The notes beneath the pieces were generated by a model that was not told where the DNA came from, made no database searches, and was given only the letters and a program-made list of their open reading frames with translations. Made by a program: the position numbers and the translations under genes. Below, one piece after another: positions 22,691 through 34,073 of a DNA stretch of 64,000 bases (position 1 is the first letter of the stretch; each line of letters opens with the position of its first letter). The DNA is from Ovis canadensis (Eukaryota; Chordata; Mammalia; Artiodactyla; Bovidae): the NCBI RefSeq assembly GCF_042477335.2, contig NC_091246.1, forward strand, positions 17,915,001 to 17,979,000, given 5' to 3'.

Positions 22691-23612
22691 GTTCTTCAGG
22701 ATCTCACAAAGCACCACCAAAATAGATTATCTAAAGGCACATTTGAAGAGCTCACGTTTCCTAAGTAAGACAGCAGCAGCAAGACAGCAATCATTTCTGT
22801 GGAGACAGTATCATCATAATGCAATATTAGCTACTGTGATCTTCTATCATTTCCCTCCTGGAGAGTTATGACTATGGCATTGAGGATTTAAGACTTACAG
22901 CCTGAACACTACTTACTACAAATCTCTCACAAAGCTGCTGCAATAAATCTCATAGAGGAAAGTCATTGCATAAAAAATCCCCAACTCCAGGGAGCTGGCC
23001 ATTTATTTTCCTAGAAAAGAAGGGCTGTGATGAAAGACACTCCATGCTCCTTTAACTCCATGGAACAGAACCCAACAAAGCATTCATCATGAAAAGTTGA
23101 GTGATGGGCCCAGTGAGACCAGCTGCGGAAGGAGGATGGAAACAGAAGTGCCCCCACCCAAGGCCTGCTCAGGGATTTCCTCTTAACCTGGCACCTGGCT
23201 CTGGATAGAATCATCACAACTCAAAGTGTAGTTCCTTAAGACAAATTGCCTTCAGAGGCGTTGCTACTAAGTAATTGGTCTTAACCTGTGATCTACTCCA
23301 CGGATTCATTTAGTCTTCATAGTGTTTAAACATGTTTTCATTTAGTTTACTAATATTTAGAAATGGACAATTTCACAGAAAAAGATAAAATCTAGATTTC
23401 TGGCTCCTCCAAAGAAACAGAAATATCTGACAACTGTGGGTCACAGTCTTGTCTCCTTTGGACAGTGTGTGCATTCTCCTGTTTTCCACACTGCTTTTGG
23501 TTTAAACTTTACCTGCCCTGTAGCCAATGGAATTTGCAATACTCATAATAATCCATCGCCTGGGAGTAGATTTGCTCACCCTCCACCTCTGTCTTTGTAT
23601 TAGAAGTGTAAA
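22691..23612. other. no recognised feature
   Basis: Unique-looking sequence. Frames of 68-86 codons have no recognised domain. Confidence 0.5.
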
Positions 23613-23893
23613 ATGGGCTTCCTTAGTGGCTCAGTGGTAAAGACTCTTGCCTACCAATGCAAGGAGATATGGGTTTGATCCCTGATCCAGGAAGATCCCA
23701 CATGCCATGAAGCAATGAAGTCTGTGCTACCACTATTGAGCCTACGCTCTAGAGCCTGTGCTCCCCAATGAGAGAAGCCACTGCAATGAAAAGTCCATGA
23801 AATACTTCTAGAGAGTAGCCCCCACTTGGCACAACCAGGATAAAGCCCTTGCAGCAATGAAGATCCAGCATGGCTTAGGAGAAAAAAAAAAGA
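23613..23893 (+). repeat. CHR-2-type long SINE
   Basis: tRNA-like head ('gggcttccttagtggctcag') followed by the CHR-2 style body ('ctctagagcctgtgctccc', 'gagagtagcccccactt') and a poly-A end. Confidence 0.85.
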
Positions 23894-23916
23894 AAGGTAT
23901 AAACCTAATGCACACA

Positions 23917-25962
23917 GTGCGATTATAGAGTGGAAGTGACAAATAGATTCAAAGGATTAGATCTCATAGACACAGTGCCTGAAGAACTATGGATGGAGGT
24001 TTATGATGTTATACAGGAGGCAGTGATCAAGACCATCCCCAAGGAAAAAAAAATGCAAAAAGGCAAATGCTTGTCTGAGGAGGCCTTACAAATAGCTGAG
24101 AAAAGAAGTGAAAGGCAAAGGAGAAAAGGAAAGATATACCCATTTAAATGCGGAGTTCCAAAGAATAGCAAGGGGAGAAAAGAAAGCCTTCCTCAGTGAT
24201 CAACACAAAGAAATAGAGGAAAACAATAAAATGGGAAAGACGAGATCTCTTCAAGAAAATTAGAGACACCAAAGGAACATTCCATCAAAGATGGGCTCAA
24301 TAAAGGACAGAAATAGTATGGACCTAACAGAAGCAGAAGATACTACAAAGAGGTGGCAAGAATACACAGAAGAGCTATACAAAAAAGATCTTCACGACCC
24401 AGATAACCACAATGGTGTGATCACTCACCCAGGGCCAGACATCCTGGAATGCTAAGTCAAGTGGATCTTAGGAAGGATCACTATGAACAAAGCTAGTGGA
24501 GGTGAGGGAAATCCAGCTGAGCTATTTCAAATCCTGAAAGATGATGCTGTGAAAGTGCTGCACTCAATATGCCAGAAAATCTGGAAAACTCAGCAATGGC
24601 CATAGGACTGGAAAAGGTCAGTTTTCATTCCAACCCCAAAGAAAGGCAATGCCAAAGAATGTTCAAACTACTGCACAATAGCACTCATCTCACAAGATAG
24701 CAAAGGAATGCTCAAAATCCTCCAAGCCAGGCTTCAGCAATATGTGAACTGTGAAGCTCCAGATGTTCAAGCTGGTTTTAGGAAAGGCAGAGGAACCAGA
24801 TATCAAATTGCCAGCATCCATTGGATCAACGAAAAAAGCAAGAGAGTTCCAGAAAAACATCTGCTTTTGCTTTATTGACTACGCCAAAGCCTTTGAATGT
24901 GTAGATCACAACAAACTGTGAAAAATTCCTCAAGAGATGTGAATACCAGACCACCTTACCTGCATCCTGAGAAATCTGTATGCAGGTCAAGAAGCAACAG
25001 TTAGAACTGGACATGGAACAATAGACTGGTTCCAAATTGGGAAAGGAGTATGTCAAGGCTGTATATTGTCACCCTGCTTATTTAACTTCTATGCAGAGTA
25101 CATCATGTGAAATGCCAGACTGGAAGAAGCACAAACTGGAATCAAGATTGCCAGGAAAAAATATCAATAACCTCAGATATGCAGATGACACCACCCTTAT
25201 GGCAGAAAGTGAAGAGGAGCTAAAAAGCCTCTTGATGAAAGTAAAAGAGGAGAGTGACAAAGCTGGCTTAAAGCTCAACATTCAGAAAATGAAGATCATG
25301 ATGTCTGGTCCCATCACTTCAAGACAAATAGATAGGAAATAATGGAAACAGTGACAGACTTCATTTTTTTGGACTCCAAAATCACTGCAGATGGTGACTG
25401 CAGCCATGAAATTAAAAGATGCTTTCTCCTTGGAACAAAGGCTATGACCAACCTACACAGCATATTGAAGAGCAGAGAAATTATTTTGCTGACAAATGTC
25501 CATCTAGTCAAGGCTATGGTTTTTCCAGTAGTCGTGTATGGATGTGAGAGTTGGACTGTGAAGAAAGCTGAGGGCTGAAGAATTGATACTTTTGAACTGT
25601 GGTGTTGGAGAAGACTCTTGAGAGTCCCATGGACTGCAAAAAATTAAACCACTCAATCCTAAAGAAAATCAGTCCTGACTATTCATTGGAAAGACTGATT
25701 CTAAAGCTGAAACTCCAATACTTTGGCCACCTGATGCGAAGAACTGACTCCTTGGAAAAGACCCTGATGCTGGGAAAGATTGAAGGCAACAGGGGAAGGG
25801 GATGACAGAGAATGAGATGGTTGGATGGCATCACCGACTCGATGGACATGAGTTTGAGCAAGCTCTGGGAGTTGATGTGGACAGGGAAGCCTGGTGTGCT
25901 GCCGTCCATGGGGTCGCAAAGAGTTGGACACGACTGAGTGACTGAACTGAAATGAACTGAAA
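23917..25962 (+). repeat. BovB LINE, 2 kb, decayed
   Basis: Covers the region after the endonuclease, the whole reverse transcriptase and the 3' end ('gagtgactgaactgaaatga'). The RT motifs are readable in pieces: FIDYAK(A/S)F region at about 24866-24900, QGC(I)LSPC at about 25055-25080 and YADD at about 25182-25193. Several stops and frameshifts split the frame (ORF pieces at 23930-24199, 25037-25342, 25342-25578, 25599-25805). It cannot code for an active protein. Confidence 0.95.
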
Positions 25963-26039
25963 GCTCACAGATTAAAAAATACAACTGACTGATCCCTCTT
26001 AAACCATGACTTCCTATACATTCAGGAGATATTTCTAAC
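25963..26039. other. no recognised feature
   Basis: Short spacer between BovB and MIR. Confidence 0.5.
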
Positions 26040-26260
26040 AGGACAGGGAGGCGGCTTGGTGTAAAGCAGAGAGTACTTAGCTTTGCTTAAGGAGAGACCT
26101 CAGCTCAAATCCCACCTCTCCCTTACACTGGGTTATTTCTCAACTTGCTAAGTTCCTCTTGAAACTTTGCTCAAAATATGCTCATAGCAAAAGGGCTGTA
26201 ATAGGATCTTTCACTTTGGGTGAGGACTAAGTATAGTAATGGATATAAAATGCTTGACAC
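26040..26260 (+). repeat. MIR element
   Basis: 'gcttggtgtaaagcagagag', 'ctcagctcaaatcccacctc', and the end 'ggatataaaatgcttgacac' follow MIR in sense orientation. Confidence 0.6.
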
Positions 26261-26566
26261 CATGGACATGCCACCTTCTCCCAGCTTCTGTGACTCAGGC
26301 TGTCTTGTTTCACTCTTTTTTAGGCTTCTTTGATTCATTTTTTTCTGTCTCCTTTGGAGGCATCCCTTCCTTGAACACTCCGTACATGGCAGGGTTCTTC
26401 AGGGTTCTATCATTGACTATTGGGGAGTTTGGGGGTTTTAAGTGGATGTCACCCATTCCTTTTACTTGACCATACAATAAAACTTTCTCTACTCCAGACT
26501 CCCATGTTTTGGTTTGTTTGGCCTCACTGTGCATTAGGTACATAAACCTTGCCCTTCCCTCAGTTT

Positions 26567-26768
26567 AGGTTCTCTTGGCTCAGATGGTAAAGAATCCGCC
26601 AGCGATGCGGGAGGCCTGGTTCGGTCCCTGGGTTGGGAAGATCCACTGGAGGAGGGCATGGCAATCCACTCTAGTATTCTTGCCTGGAGAAGCCCCATGG
26701 ACAGAGGAGCCTGGCAGGCTACAGTCCATGGGGTTGCAAAGAGTCAGACATGACTGAGCGACTAAGCA
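26567..26768 (+). repeat. Bov-tA SINE
   Basis: Sense Bov-tA with partial head ('cttggctcagatggtaaaga'), body and end 'gagcgactaagcacatag'. Confidence 0.92.
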
Positions 26769-26843
26769 CATAGACACACAAACTGTTAAATAGATTATAG
26801 CACAATATGACTTTCTGTTTTGCTTTATTTCACTTACCATTAT

Positions 26844-27325
26844 GGGACTTCCCTGATGTCTCAGAGGGTAAAGAATCTACCCACAAGCAATGTAGGAGTC
26901 CCACCCTGGTACGATCCCTGGGTTGGGAAAATCCCCTGGAGAAGGGAATGGGTTGGAGGACATCATTGACTCAATGAACGTGAGTTTGAGCAAATTCTGG
27001 GAAATAGTGCTTCTCGGCCTTTTGGCTGAGATCGCAGACGGTAAAGCATCTGTCCACAATGTGGGAGACTCGGGTTCGATCCCTGGGTTGGGAAGATTCC
27101 TTGGAGAAGGAAATGGCAATCCACTCCAGTACTATTGCCTGGAAAATCCCATGGACAGAGGAGCCTGGTAGGCTGCAGTTCATGGAGTCGCAAAGAGTCA
27201 GACACGATTGAGCGACTTCACGTTCACGTTCTGGGAAATAGTGAAGGACAGGGGAGTCTGGCATGCTGCAGTCCACACAGTCGCAGTCGCAAAGAGTCAG
27301 ACACGACTTAGTGACTGAACAACAA
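26844..27325 (+). repeat. Bov-tA head joined to a BovB tail, interrupted
   Basis: From 26844 the sequence is the tRNA-like head of Bov-tA up to 'gagaagggaatgg' (about 26952). It then switches to BovB 3' sequence ('gttggaggacatcattgact'), which continues after the inserted chimera from 27244 to 'gtgactgaacaacaaca'. The switch lies at an ATGG shared by the two sources. The U2/Bov-tA insertion at 27010-27228 splits the BovB part. Confidence 0.7.
27010..27228 (+). repeat. U2 snRNA / Bov-tA chimeric retroposon
   Basis: Positions 27010-27033 match U2 snRNA from about nt 5 to nt 28 (one mismatch, A to G at about nt 23). The sequence then passes directly into a Bov-tA SINE, entering it within the tRNA-like head at 'cagacggtaaagcatctg', and continues to the SINE tail ('gagcgacttcacgttcacg'). 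A perfect 15-base duplication, ttctgggaaatagtg, lies at 26995-27009 and 27229-27243, so U2 and SINE parts went in as one piece. Only the first part of U2 is present, so it cannot act as an snRNA. Template switching by the BovB reverse transcriptase from SINE RNA to U2 RNA is the inferred origin. Confidence 0.88.
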
Positions 27326-27448
27326 CATCATTATATTAACTTTTCTTTGTTGCAATACAGTCTTCAAGATAAATATTTAAGTGGAAGCACAGTATTCCAT
27401 TGGATGAATCATTCCTTTAGTACTGAACATTTATGTTGTTCTAATTAG

Positions 27449-27942
27449 CGTATTAAAAAACAGAGACATTACTTTGCCAACAAAGGTCCACCTAGTCAAG
27501 GCTATGGTTTTTCCAGTGGTCATGTATGGACGTGAGAGTTGGACTGTGAAGAAAGCTGAGTGCTGAAGAATTGATACTTTTGAACTGTGGTGTTGGAGAA
27601 GACTCTTGAGAGTCCCTTGTACTACAAGGAGATCCAACCAGTCCATCCTAAAGGAAATCAGTCCTGGGTGTTCATTGGAAGGACTGATGCTAAAGCTGAA
27701 ACTTCAATACTTTGGCCACCTCATGCGAAGAGTTGACTCACTGGAAAAGACTCTGATGCTGGGAGGGATTAGGGGCAGGAGAAGAAGGGGACGACAGAGG
27801 ATGAGATGGCTGGATGGCATCACTGACTCGATGGACATGAGTCTGAGTGAACTCTGGGAGTTGGTGATGGACAGGGAGGCCTGGCATGCTGTGATTCATG
27901 GGGTCTCAAAGAGTAGGACATTACTGAGCGACTGAACTGAAC
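27449..27942 (+). repeat. BovB LINE, 3' 0.5 kb
   Basis: Starts at 'cgtattaaaaaacagagaca' and ends at the terminal 'gactgaactgaactga'. The 109-codon frame at 27606-27935 is the ORF2 C-terminus. Confidence 0.95.
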
Positions 27943-28324
27943 TGAAGTTTGAAAGACTAGAATACCAAGGATGCTTTCTTTTACCTGGCATTTTCCTGTT
28001 TTGGGATTATTTCTCAGCTTGGAAAAAAGAATCATTAAGGAGCAGCCTCAAGTGGGGTTAGACCATAGAAGAAAAGTCCTACAATCAGGAGGGTTTTTTT
28101 CTTCTTCTTTTTGAGACTTACAAACAACTTAGTGTACAATTTAAAATCTCAACTATCTGGCCATAGGAAATGAAACTTTGGTCTAAAGTCAGATTCCAGG
28201 AACACACAGGAGAGTTTGTAAACCTAGTAAAATCCTAGTTGAGCTATTCTCTTAGTCTCTTCACAAGCACCACAAATCCTGTTCTTTTCTTTTCCTTGAT
28301 TGAAGTGGCTGCAACATGAGAGAG
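27943..28324. other. no recognised feature
   Basis: Unique-looking sequence. Confidence 0.5.
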
Positions 28325-28530
28325 TTCACTAGCCAAGTTTATGACTCCAGTGGAAATGGCCTGGCTTCCTGGATCAAGCCTTCTAGCCAGTCATTCCCAC
28401 TGCTATCTCTGATCCATAATTGTAAAAGCAATAAACTTCTGACCTACAGAACTGTGAGCTAACAAATGGGTGTTGCTTTAAGCTATTGAGTTTGAGTTAA
28501 TTTGTTACACAGCAATAGAAAATGTATACA
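28325..28530 (+). repeat. MLT1-like LTR 3' part
   Basis: 'cagaactgtgagctaacaaa', 'ttaagctattgagtttg' and 'atttgttacacagcaataga' are the classic MaLR LTR 3' end. Confidence 0.75.
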
Positions 28531-28564
28531 CCTACTTTCCTCTTTCTTTACTCAGGAAAATACT

Positions 28565-30115
28565 TCGTTGTTGTTCAGTCAGTATCCCATGGACTGCAGC
28601 ACACCAGGCTCCTCTGTCCTCCACTGTCTCCCAGAGTTTGTTCAAACTCATGTCCATTGAGTAGATAATGCTATCTAACCATCTCATCTTCTGCTGCCCC
28701 CTTCTCCTTTTGCCTTCAATCTTTCCCAGCATCAGGGTCTGTTCCAAGAGTTGGGTCTTTGCATCAGGTGACCAAAGTATTGGAGCTTCAGCTTCAGTAG
28801 CAGTCCTTCCAGTGAATATTCAGGGTTGATTTTCTTTAGGATTGACTGGTTTGATCTCCTTGCTATCCAAGGACTCTCAAGAGTCTTCTCCAGAACCACA
28901 ATTTAAAAGCATCAATTCTTCAGTACTCAGTCTTCTTTATGGTCCAACTCTCACATCTGTACATGACTCCTGGAACAGCTTTGACTATTTGGACCTTTGT
29001 TGGCAAAGTGATGTCTCTACTTTTTAATACACTGTCTAGGTTTGTCATAGCTTTCTTTCCAAGAAGCAAGCGTCTTTTAATTTCATGGCTGCTGTTACCA
29101 TCTGCATTGATTTTGGAGCCCAAGAAAATAAAATCTGTAACTGCTTCCATTTTTTCCCCCTTCTATTTACCGTGAAGTGATGGGACCAGATGCCATGATC
29201 TTCATTATTTGAATGCTGAGTTTTAACCCAGCTTTTTCATTCTTCTCTTCCACTCTCATCAAGAGGTTCTTTAGTTCCTCTTCACTTTCTGTCATTAGAC
29301 AGAAGAGCCATACAAAAAAGGGACCCCAATAACCACGATGATGTGGTCAAGCCACCTGGAGCTGGACATTCTGGAGTGTGCAATCAAGTGGGCCTTAGGA
29401 AGCATTCTACGAACAAAGCTAGTGGAGGTGACAGAATTCTAGCTGAGCTATTTAAAATCCTGAAAGATGGATGCTGTTAAAGTGTTGCACTCAATATATC
29501 AGAAAATTTGGAAGACTCAGCAGTGGCCACAGGGCTGGAAAAGGTCAGTTTTCTTTCCAATCCCAAAGAAGGGCAAATGCCAAAGAATGTTCAGACTACT
29601 GCACAATTGCGCTCATTTCACAGGCTAGCAAAGTCATGCTTAGAATCCTTCAAGTTAGGCTTCAGGAGTACCTGAATCGAGAACTTCAGATGTACAAGCT
29701 GGATTTCAAAGGGGCAGAGGAACCAGAGATCAAATTGCCAAAACAATTGTAGGATCATGGAGAAGGCAAGGGAATTCCAGAAAAACATCTCTTTCAGCTT
29801 CATTGACTATGCTAAAGCCTTTGATTGTGTGGATCACGAAAAACAGTGGAAAATTCTTGAAGAGTTGGGAGTACCAGACCACCTTACCTATCTCCCAAGA
29901 AACCTGTACATGCATCAAGAAGCAACAGTTAGAATTAGATGTGGAATAACTGACTGATTCAAAATTGGGAAAGGAATATGACAAGGCTGTATATTGTCAC
30001 CCTGCTTATTTAACTTCTGTGCAGAATACATCATGTGAAATGCTGGGCTGGATGAATCACAAGCTGGAATAAATATTGCCAGGAGAAATATCAACAATCT
30101 CAGATATGAAGATGC
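28565..30115 (-). repeat. BovB LINE with inverted 5' part (twin-primed)
   Basis: The left part (28565-29295) is BovB 3' sequence in antisense, reading from the terminus back to the codons for AESEEEL in the RT. The right part (29297-30115) is BovB in sense, from the codons for EELYKK-type sequence to the RT motif LRYxD. Read in element direction (minus strand), the order is inverted 5' segment, joint at about 29296, then 3' segment. The outer end of the inverted piece (LRYAD) and the inner start of the 3' piece (AESEEEL) are neighbours in intact BovB, with only about a dozen bases missing. This is the signature of twin priming, known for L1. The fragments are too decayed to code. Confidence 0.75.
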
Positions 30116-30163
30116 TAGGAGACTACTATAAGACCCACTACTTAGCAGTGCACTTTCCTGGAA
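30116..30163. other. spacer between two BovB insertions
   Basis: Short non-BovB sequence containing the left duplication ttcctggaa of the next element. Confidence 0.5.
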
Positions 30164-31147
30164 GCCAGGCTTCAGCAGTAATGCTCAAAATTCTCCAAGC
30201 CAGGCTTCAGCAATATGTGAACCACGAACTTTCAGGTGTTCAAGCTGGTTTTAGAAAAGGCAGAGGAACCAGAGATCAAATTGCCAACATCTGCTGGATC
30301 ATGGAAAAAGCAAGAGAGTTCCAGAAAAACATCTATTACTGCTTTATTGACTATGCCAAAGCCTTTGACTGTGTGGATCACAATAAAATGTGGAAAATTC
30401 TGAAAGAGATGGGAATACCAGACCACCTCATCTGCCTCTTGAGAAATCTGTATGCAGATCAGGAAGCAACAGTTAGAACTGGACATGGAACAACAGACTG
30501 GTTCCAAATAGGAAAAGGAGTACATCAAGGCTGTATATTGTCACCCTGCTTATTTAACTTATATGCAGCGTACATCATGAGAAATGTTGGGCTGGATGAA
30601 GCACAAGCTGGAATCAAGATTGCCAGGAGAAATATCAATAACCTCAGATATGCAGATGACACCACCCTTATGGCAGAAAGTGAAGAACTAAAGAGCCTCT
30701 TGATGAAAGTGAAAGAGGAGAGTGAAAAAGTTGGCTTAAAGCTCAGCATTCAGAAAACTAAGATCATGGCATCTGGTCCCATCACTTCATGGAAAATAGA
30801 TGAGGAAACAATGGAAACAGTGGTTGACTTTATTTTTCTGGGCTCCAAAAGCACTGCAGATGGTGACTGCAGCCATGAAATTAAAAGATGCTTACTCCTT
30901 GGAAGGAAAGTTATGACCAACCTAGATAGCACATTAAAAAGCAGAGACGTTACTTTGCCAACAAAGGTCTGTCTAGTAAAGGAGAAGAGGACAACAGAGG
31001 ATGAGATAGTTGGATGGTATCAGGGACTCAATGGACATGGGTTTGGGTGGACTCCGGGAGTTGGTGATGGTCAGGGAGGCCTGGCGTGCTGCGGTTCATG
31101 GGGTCACAAAGAGTCGGACACAACTGAGCCCCTGAACTGAACTGAAC
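30164..31147 (+). repeat. BovB LINE with internal deletion and open RT core
   Basis: A 5'-truncated BovB flanked by ttcctggaa at 30155-30163 and 31148-31156. A reading frame from 30076 to 31140 (354 codons, the start lying in upstream non-homologous sequence) stays open through the reverse transcriptase core. Visible motifs are QAGFRKGRGTRDQ, FIDYAKAFDCVDH (motif A), QGCILSPCLFNLY (motif B) and YADD (catalytic motif C, about 30653-30664). After KVCLVK the sequence jumps some 330 bases of normal BovB to 'ggagaagaggacaacagagg', so the C-terminal domain is lost and the end of the frame is out of register. The endonuclease is missing, so it cannot be an autonomous element. It is a remnant, not a host gene. 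Confidence 0.88.
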
Positions 31148-31154
31148 TTCCTGG

Positions 31155-31174
31155 AAAAAAAAAAAAAAAAAAAA
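31155..31174 (+). repeat. poly-A run
   Basis: Twenty or so A after the BovB right duplication. BovB itself ends in a short TGAAC-type repeat, so this A-run may have grown from the duplication or belong to another event. Confidence 0.85.
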
Positions 31175-31632
31175 GGCTTCTCCAGAACAGAGCAGCCATA
31201 CTGCCCTCTGGTGTAAATCTCGGGTAAAACAGGCATATATAAGTAGAACTTTTTCTCTTAGAAAGAATCTGTTTGTCCTGGTCATGATTAATAAAGCCAT
31301 GGAAATATTGATGCCAACCTAGCATAGGAGTGTTTACTTTACAGTAAAGCAGATCCAACTGAATAGCCCCACCACATCCAAAGTTCCATAATGAAAAACC
31401 TAATTCACACAATAACATATTAACAGGATAAGGAAAAGGGGCAGCTTATCAAAGGCTTACATCTTCCCCCTGTGGGGTCTGTGGTCCAGACAGGCATGCC
31501 TGGAAGCACTCCAACTCTACCCAGCAGTCTGCCCCCTGGAACTCCAGACCCATGTATGCTGTTTGATACCTTCCTCCCTCCCCCATCCAAATAAAAGCTC
31601 CTGAAGAAAAAGGCTGGCTTTCTCCCTAGTTA
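31175..31632. other. no recognised feature
   Basis: Unique-looking sequence ending in the left duplication tctccctagtta (31621-31632) of the next BovB. Confidence 0.5.
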
Positions 31633-34061
31633 GTTCAGTTCAGTTCAGTCGCTCAGTTGTGTCTGACTCTTTGCGACCCCATGAATCATAGCACGCCAGG
31701 CCTCCCTGTCCATCACCAACTCTCAGAGTTCACTCAAACTCATGTCCATCGAGTCAGTGGTGCCATCCAGCCATTTCATCCTCTGTCGTCCCCTTCTCCT
31801 CCTGCCCCCAATCCCTCCCAGCATCAGGGTCTTTAACAATGAGTCACCTCTTCGCGTGAAGTGGCCAAAGTATTGGAGTTTCAGCTTTAGCATCAGTCCT
31901 TCCAGTGAACACCCAGGACTGATCACCCTTAGGATGGGCTGGTTGGATCTCCTTGCAGTCCAAGGGACTCTCAAGAGTCTTCTCCAACACCACACTTCAA
32001 AAGCATCAATTCTTTGGCGCTCAGCTTTCTTCACAGTCCAACTCTCACATCCATACATGACCACTGGAAAAACCATAGCCTTGACTAGATGGACCTTTGT
32101 TGGCAAAGTAATGTCTCTGCTTTTCAATATACTGTCTAGGTTGGTCATAACTTTCCTTCCAAGGGGTAAGTGTCTTTTAATTTCATGGCTGCAATCACCA
32201 TCTGCAGTGATTTTGGAGCCCAAAAATAAAGTCTGACACTGTTTCCCCATCTATTTGCTACGAAGTGATGGGACCAGATGCCATGATCTTCGTTTTCTGA
32301 ATGTTGAGCTTTAAGCCAACTTTTTCACTCTCCTCTTTCACTTTCAACAAGAGGCTTTTTAGTTCCTCTTCACTTTCTGCCATAAGGGTGGTGTCATCTG
32401 CATATCTGAGGTTATTGATATTTCTCCTGGCAATCTTGATTCCAGCTTGTACTTTATCCAGCCCAGCGTTTTTCATGATGTACTCTGCATATAAGTTAAA
32501 TAAGCAGGGTGACAATATATAGCCTTGACATACTCCTTTTCCTATTTGGAACCAGTCTGTTGTTCCATGTCCAGTTCTAACTGTTGCTTCCTGACCTATA
32601 TATAGGTTTCTCAAGAGGCAGGTGAAGTGGTCTGGTATTCCCATCTCTTTCAGAATTTTCCACATTTTATTGAGATCCACACAGTCAAAGGCTTTGGCAT
32701 AGTCCATAAAGCAGAAATAGATGTTTTTCTGGAACTCTCTTGCTTTTTCCATGATTCAGCAGGTGTTGGCAATTTGATCTCTGGTTCCTCTGCCTTTTCT
32801 AAAACCAGCTTGAACATCAGGGAGTTCACGGTTCACGTATTGCTGAAGTCTGGCTTGGAGAATTTTGAGCATTACTTTACTAGTGTGTGAGAGGAGTGCA
32901 ATTGTGCAGTAGTTTGAGCATTCTTTGGCATGGCCTTTCTTTGGAATTGGAATGAAAACTGACCTTTTCCAGTCCTGCAGCCACTGCTGAGTTTTCCAAA
33001 TTTGCTGGCATATTGAGTGCAGTACTTTCACAGCATCATCTCTCAAGATTTGAAATAGCTCAATGGGAATTCCATCACCTCCACTAGCTTTGTTCATTGT
33101 GATGCTTTCTAAGGCCCAACTGACTTCAGATTCCAGGATGTCTGGCTCTAGGTGAGTGATCACACCATTGTGATTACGTGGGTCGTGAAGCTCTTTTTTG
33201 TACAGTTCTTCTGTGTGTTCTTGCCACCTGTTCTTAATATGTTCTGCTTCTGTTAGGTCCATACAATTTCTGTCCTTTATCGAGCCCATCCTTGCATGAA
33301 ATGTTCCCTTGGTATCTCTAATTTTCTTGAAGAGATCTCTAGTCTTTCCCATTCTGTCGTTTTCCTCTCTTTCTTTGCATTGATCATTGAGGAAGGCTTT
33401 CTTATGTCTTCTTGCTATTCTTTGGAACTCTGCATTCAGATGCTTATATCTTTCCTTCTCTCCTTTGCTTTTTGCTTCTCTTCTTTTCTCAGCTATTTGT
33501 AAGGCCTCCTCAGACAGCCATTTTGCTTTTTTGCATTTCTTTTCCATGGGGATGGTCTTGATCCCTGTCTCCTGTACAATGTCACGAACCTCAGTTCATA
33601 GTTCATCAGGCACTCTGTCTATCAGATCTGGTCCTTTAAATCTATTTCTCACTTCCACTATATAATCATAAGGGATTTGATTTAGGTCATATCTGAATGG
33701 TCTGTTGGTTTTCCCCACTTTCTTCAATTTAAGTCTGAATTTGGCAATAAGGAGTTCATGATCTGAGCCACAATCAGCTCCTGGTCTTGTTTTTGCTGAC
33801 TGTATAGAGCTTCTCCATCTTTGGCTGCAAAGAATAAAATCAATCTGAATTCAGTGTTGACCATCTGGTGACATCCATGTGTAGAGTCTTCTTTTGTGTT
33901 GTTGGAAGAAAGTGTTTGTTATGACCAGTGTGTTCTCTTGGCAAAACTCTATTAGCCTTTGCCCTGCTTCATTCTGTACTCCAAGGCCACATTTGCCTGT
34001 TACTCCAGGTATTTCTTGACTTCCTACTTTTGCATTCCAGTCTCCTATAATAAAAAGGACA
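31633..34061 (-). repeat. BovB LINE, 2.4 kb, endonuclease end to 3' terminus
   Basis: Antisense copy bounded by a perfect 12-base duplication, tctccctagtta (31621-31632 and 34062-34073). In minus-strand order it holds the C-terminal half of the AP-type endonuclease (GDWNAKVG at about 34044-34021 and SDHELL at about 33761-33744), then the linker, the reverse transcriptase (FMDYAKAFDCVD, QGYILSPC, YADD) and the C-terminal end. The frame is almost continuous: pieces 33547-32756 and 32752-32258 are separated by a single TGA in place of a Trp codon, and a frameshift lies near 32250 before the last piece (32250-31723). Further stops sit in the endonuclease part. Full BovB is about 3.2 kb, so the first 0.8 kb is missing. 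Confidence 0.95.
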
Positions 34062-34073
34062 TCTCCCTAGTTA

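Noticed and set aside
28565-30115. Two unrelated BovB copies that happen to meet head to head
   Set aside because: The breakpoints are adjacent in the BovB consensus order, which is expected from twin priming and unlikely for chance neighbours; divergence of the two parts should still be compared.
31742-32236. 164-codon plus-strand frame
   Set aside because: Antisense shadow of the BovB ORF2 end on the minus strand.
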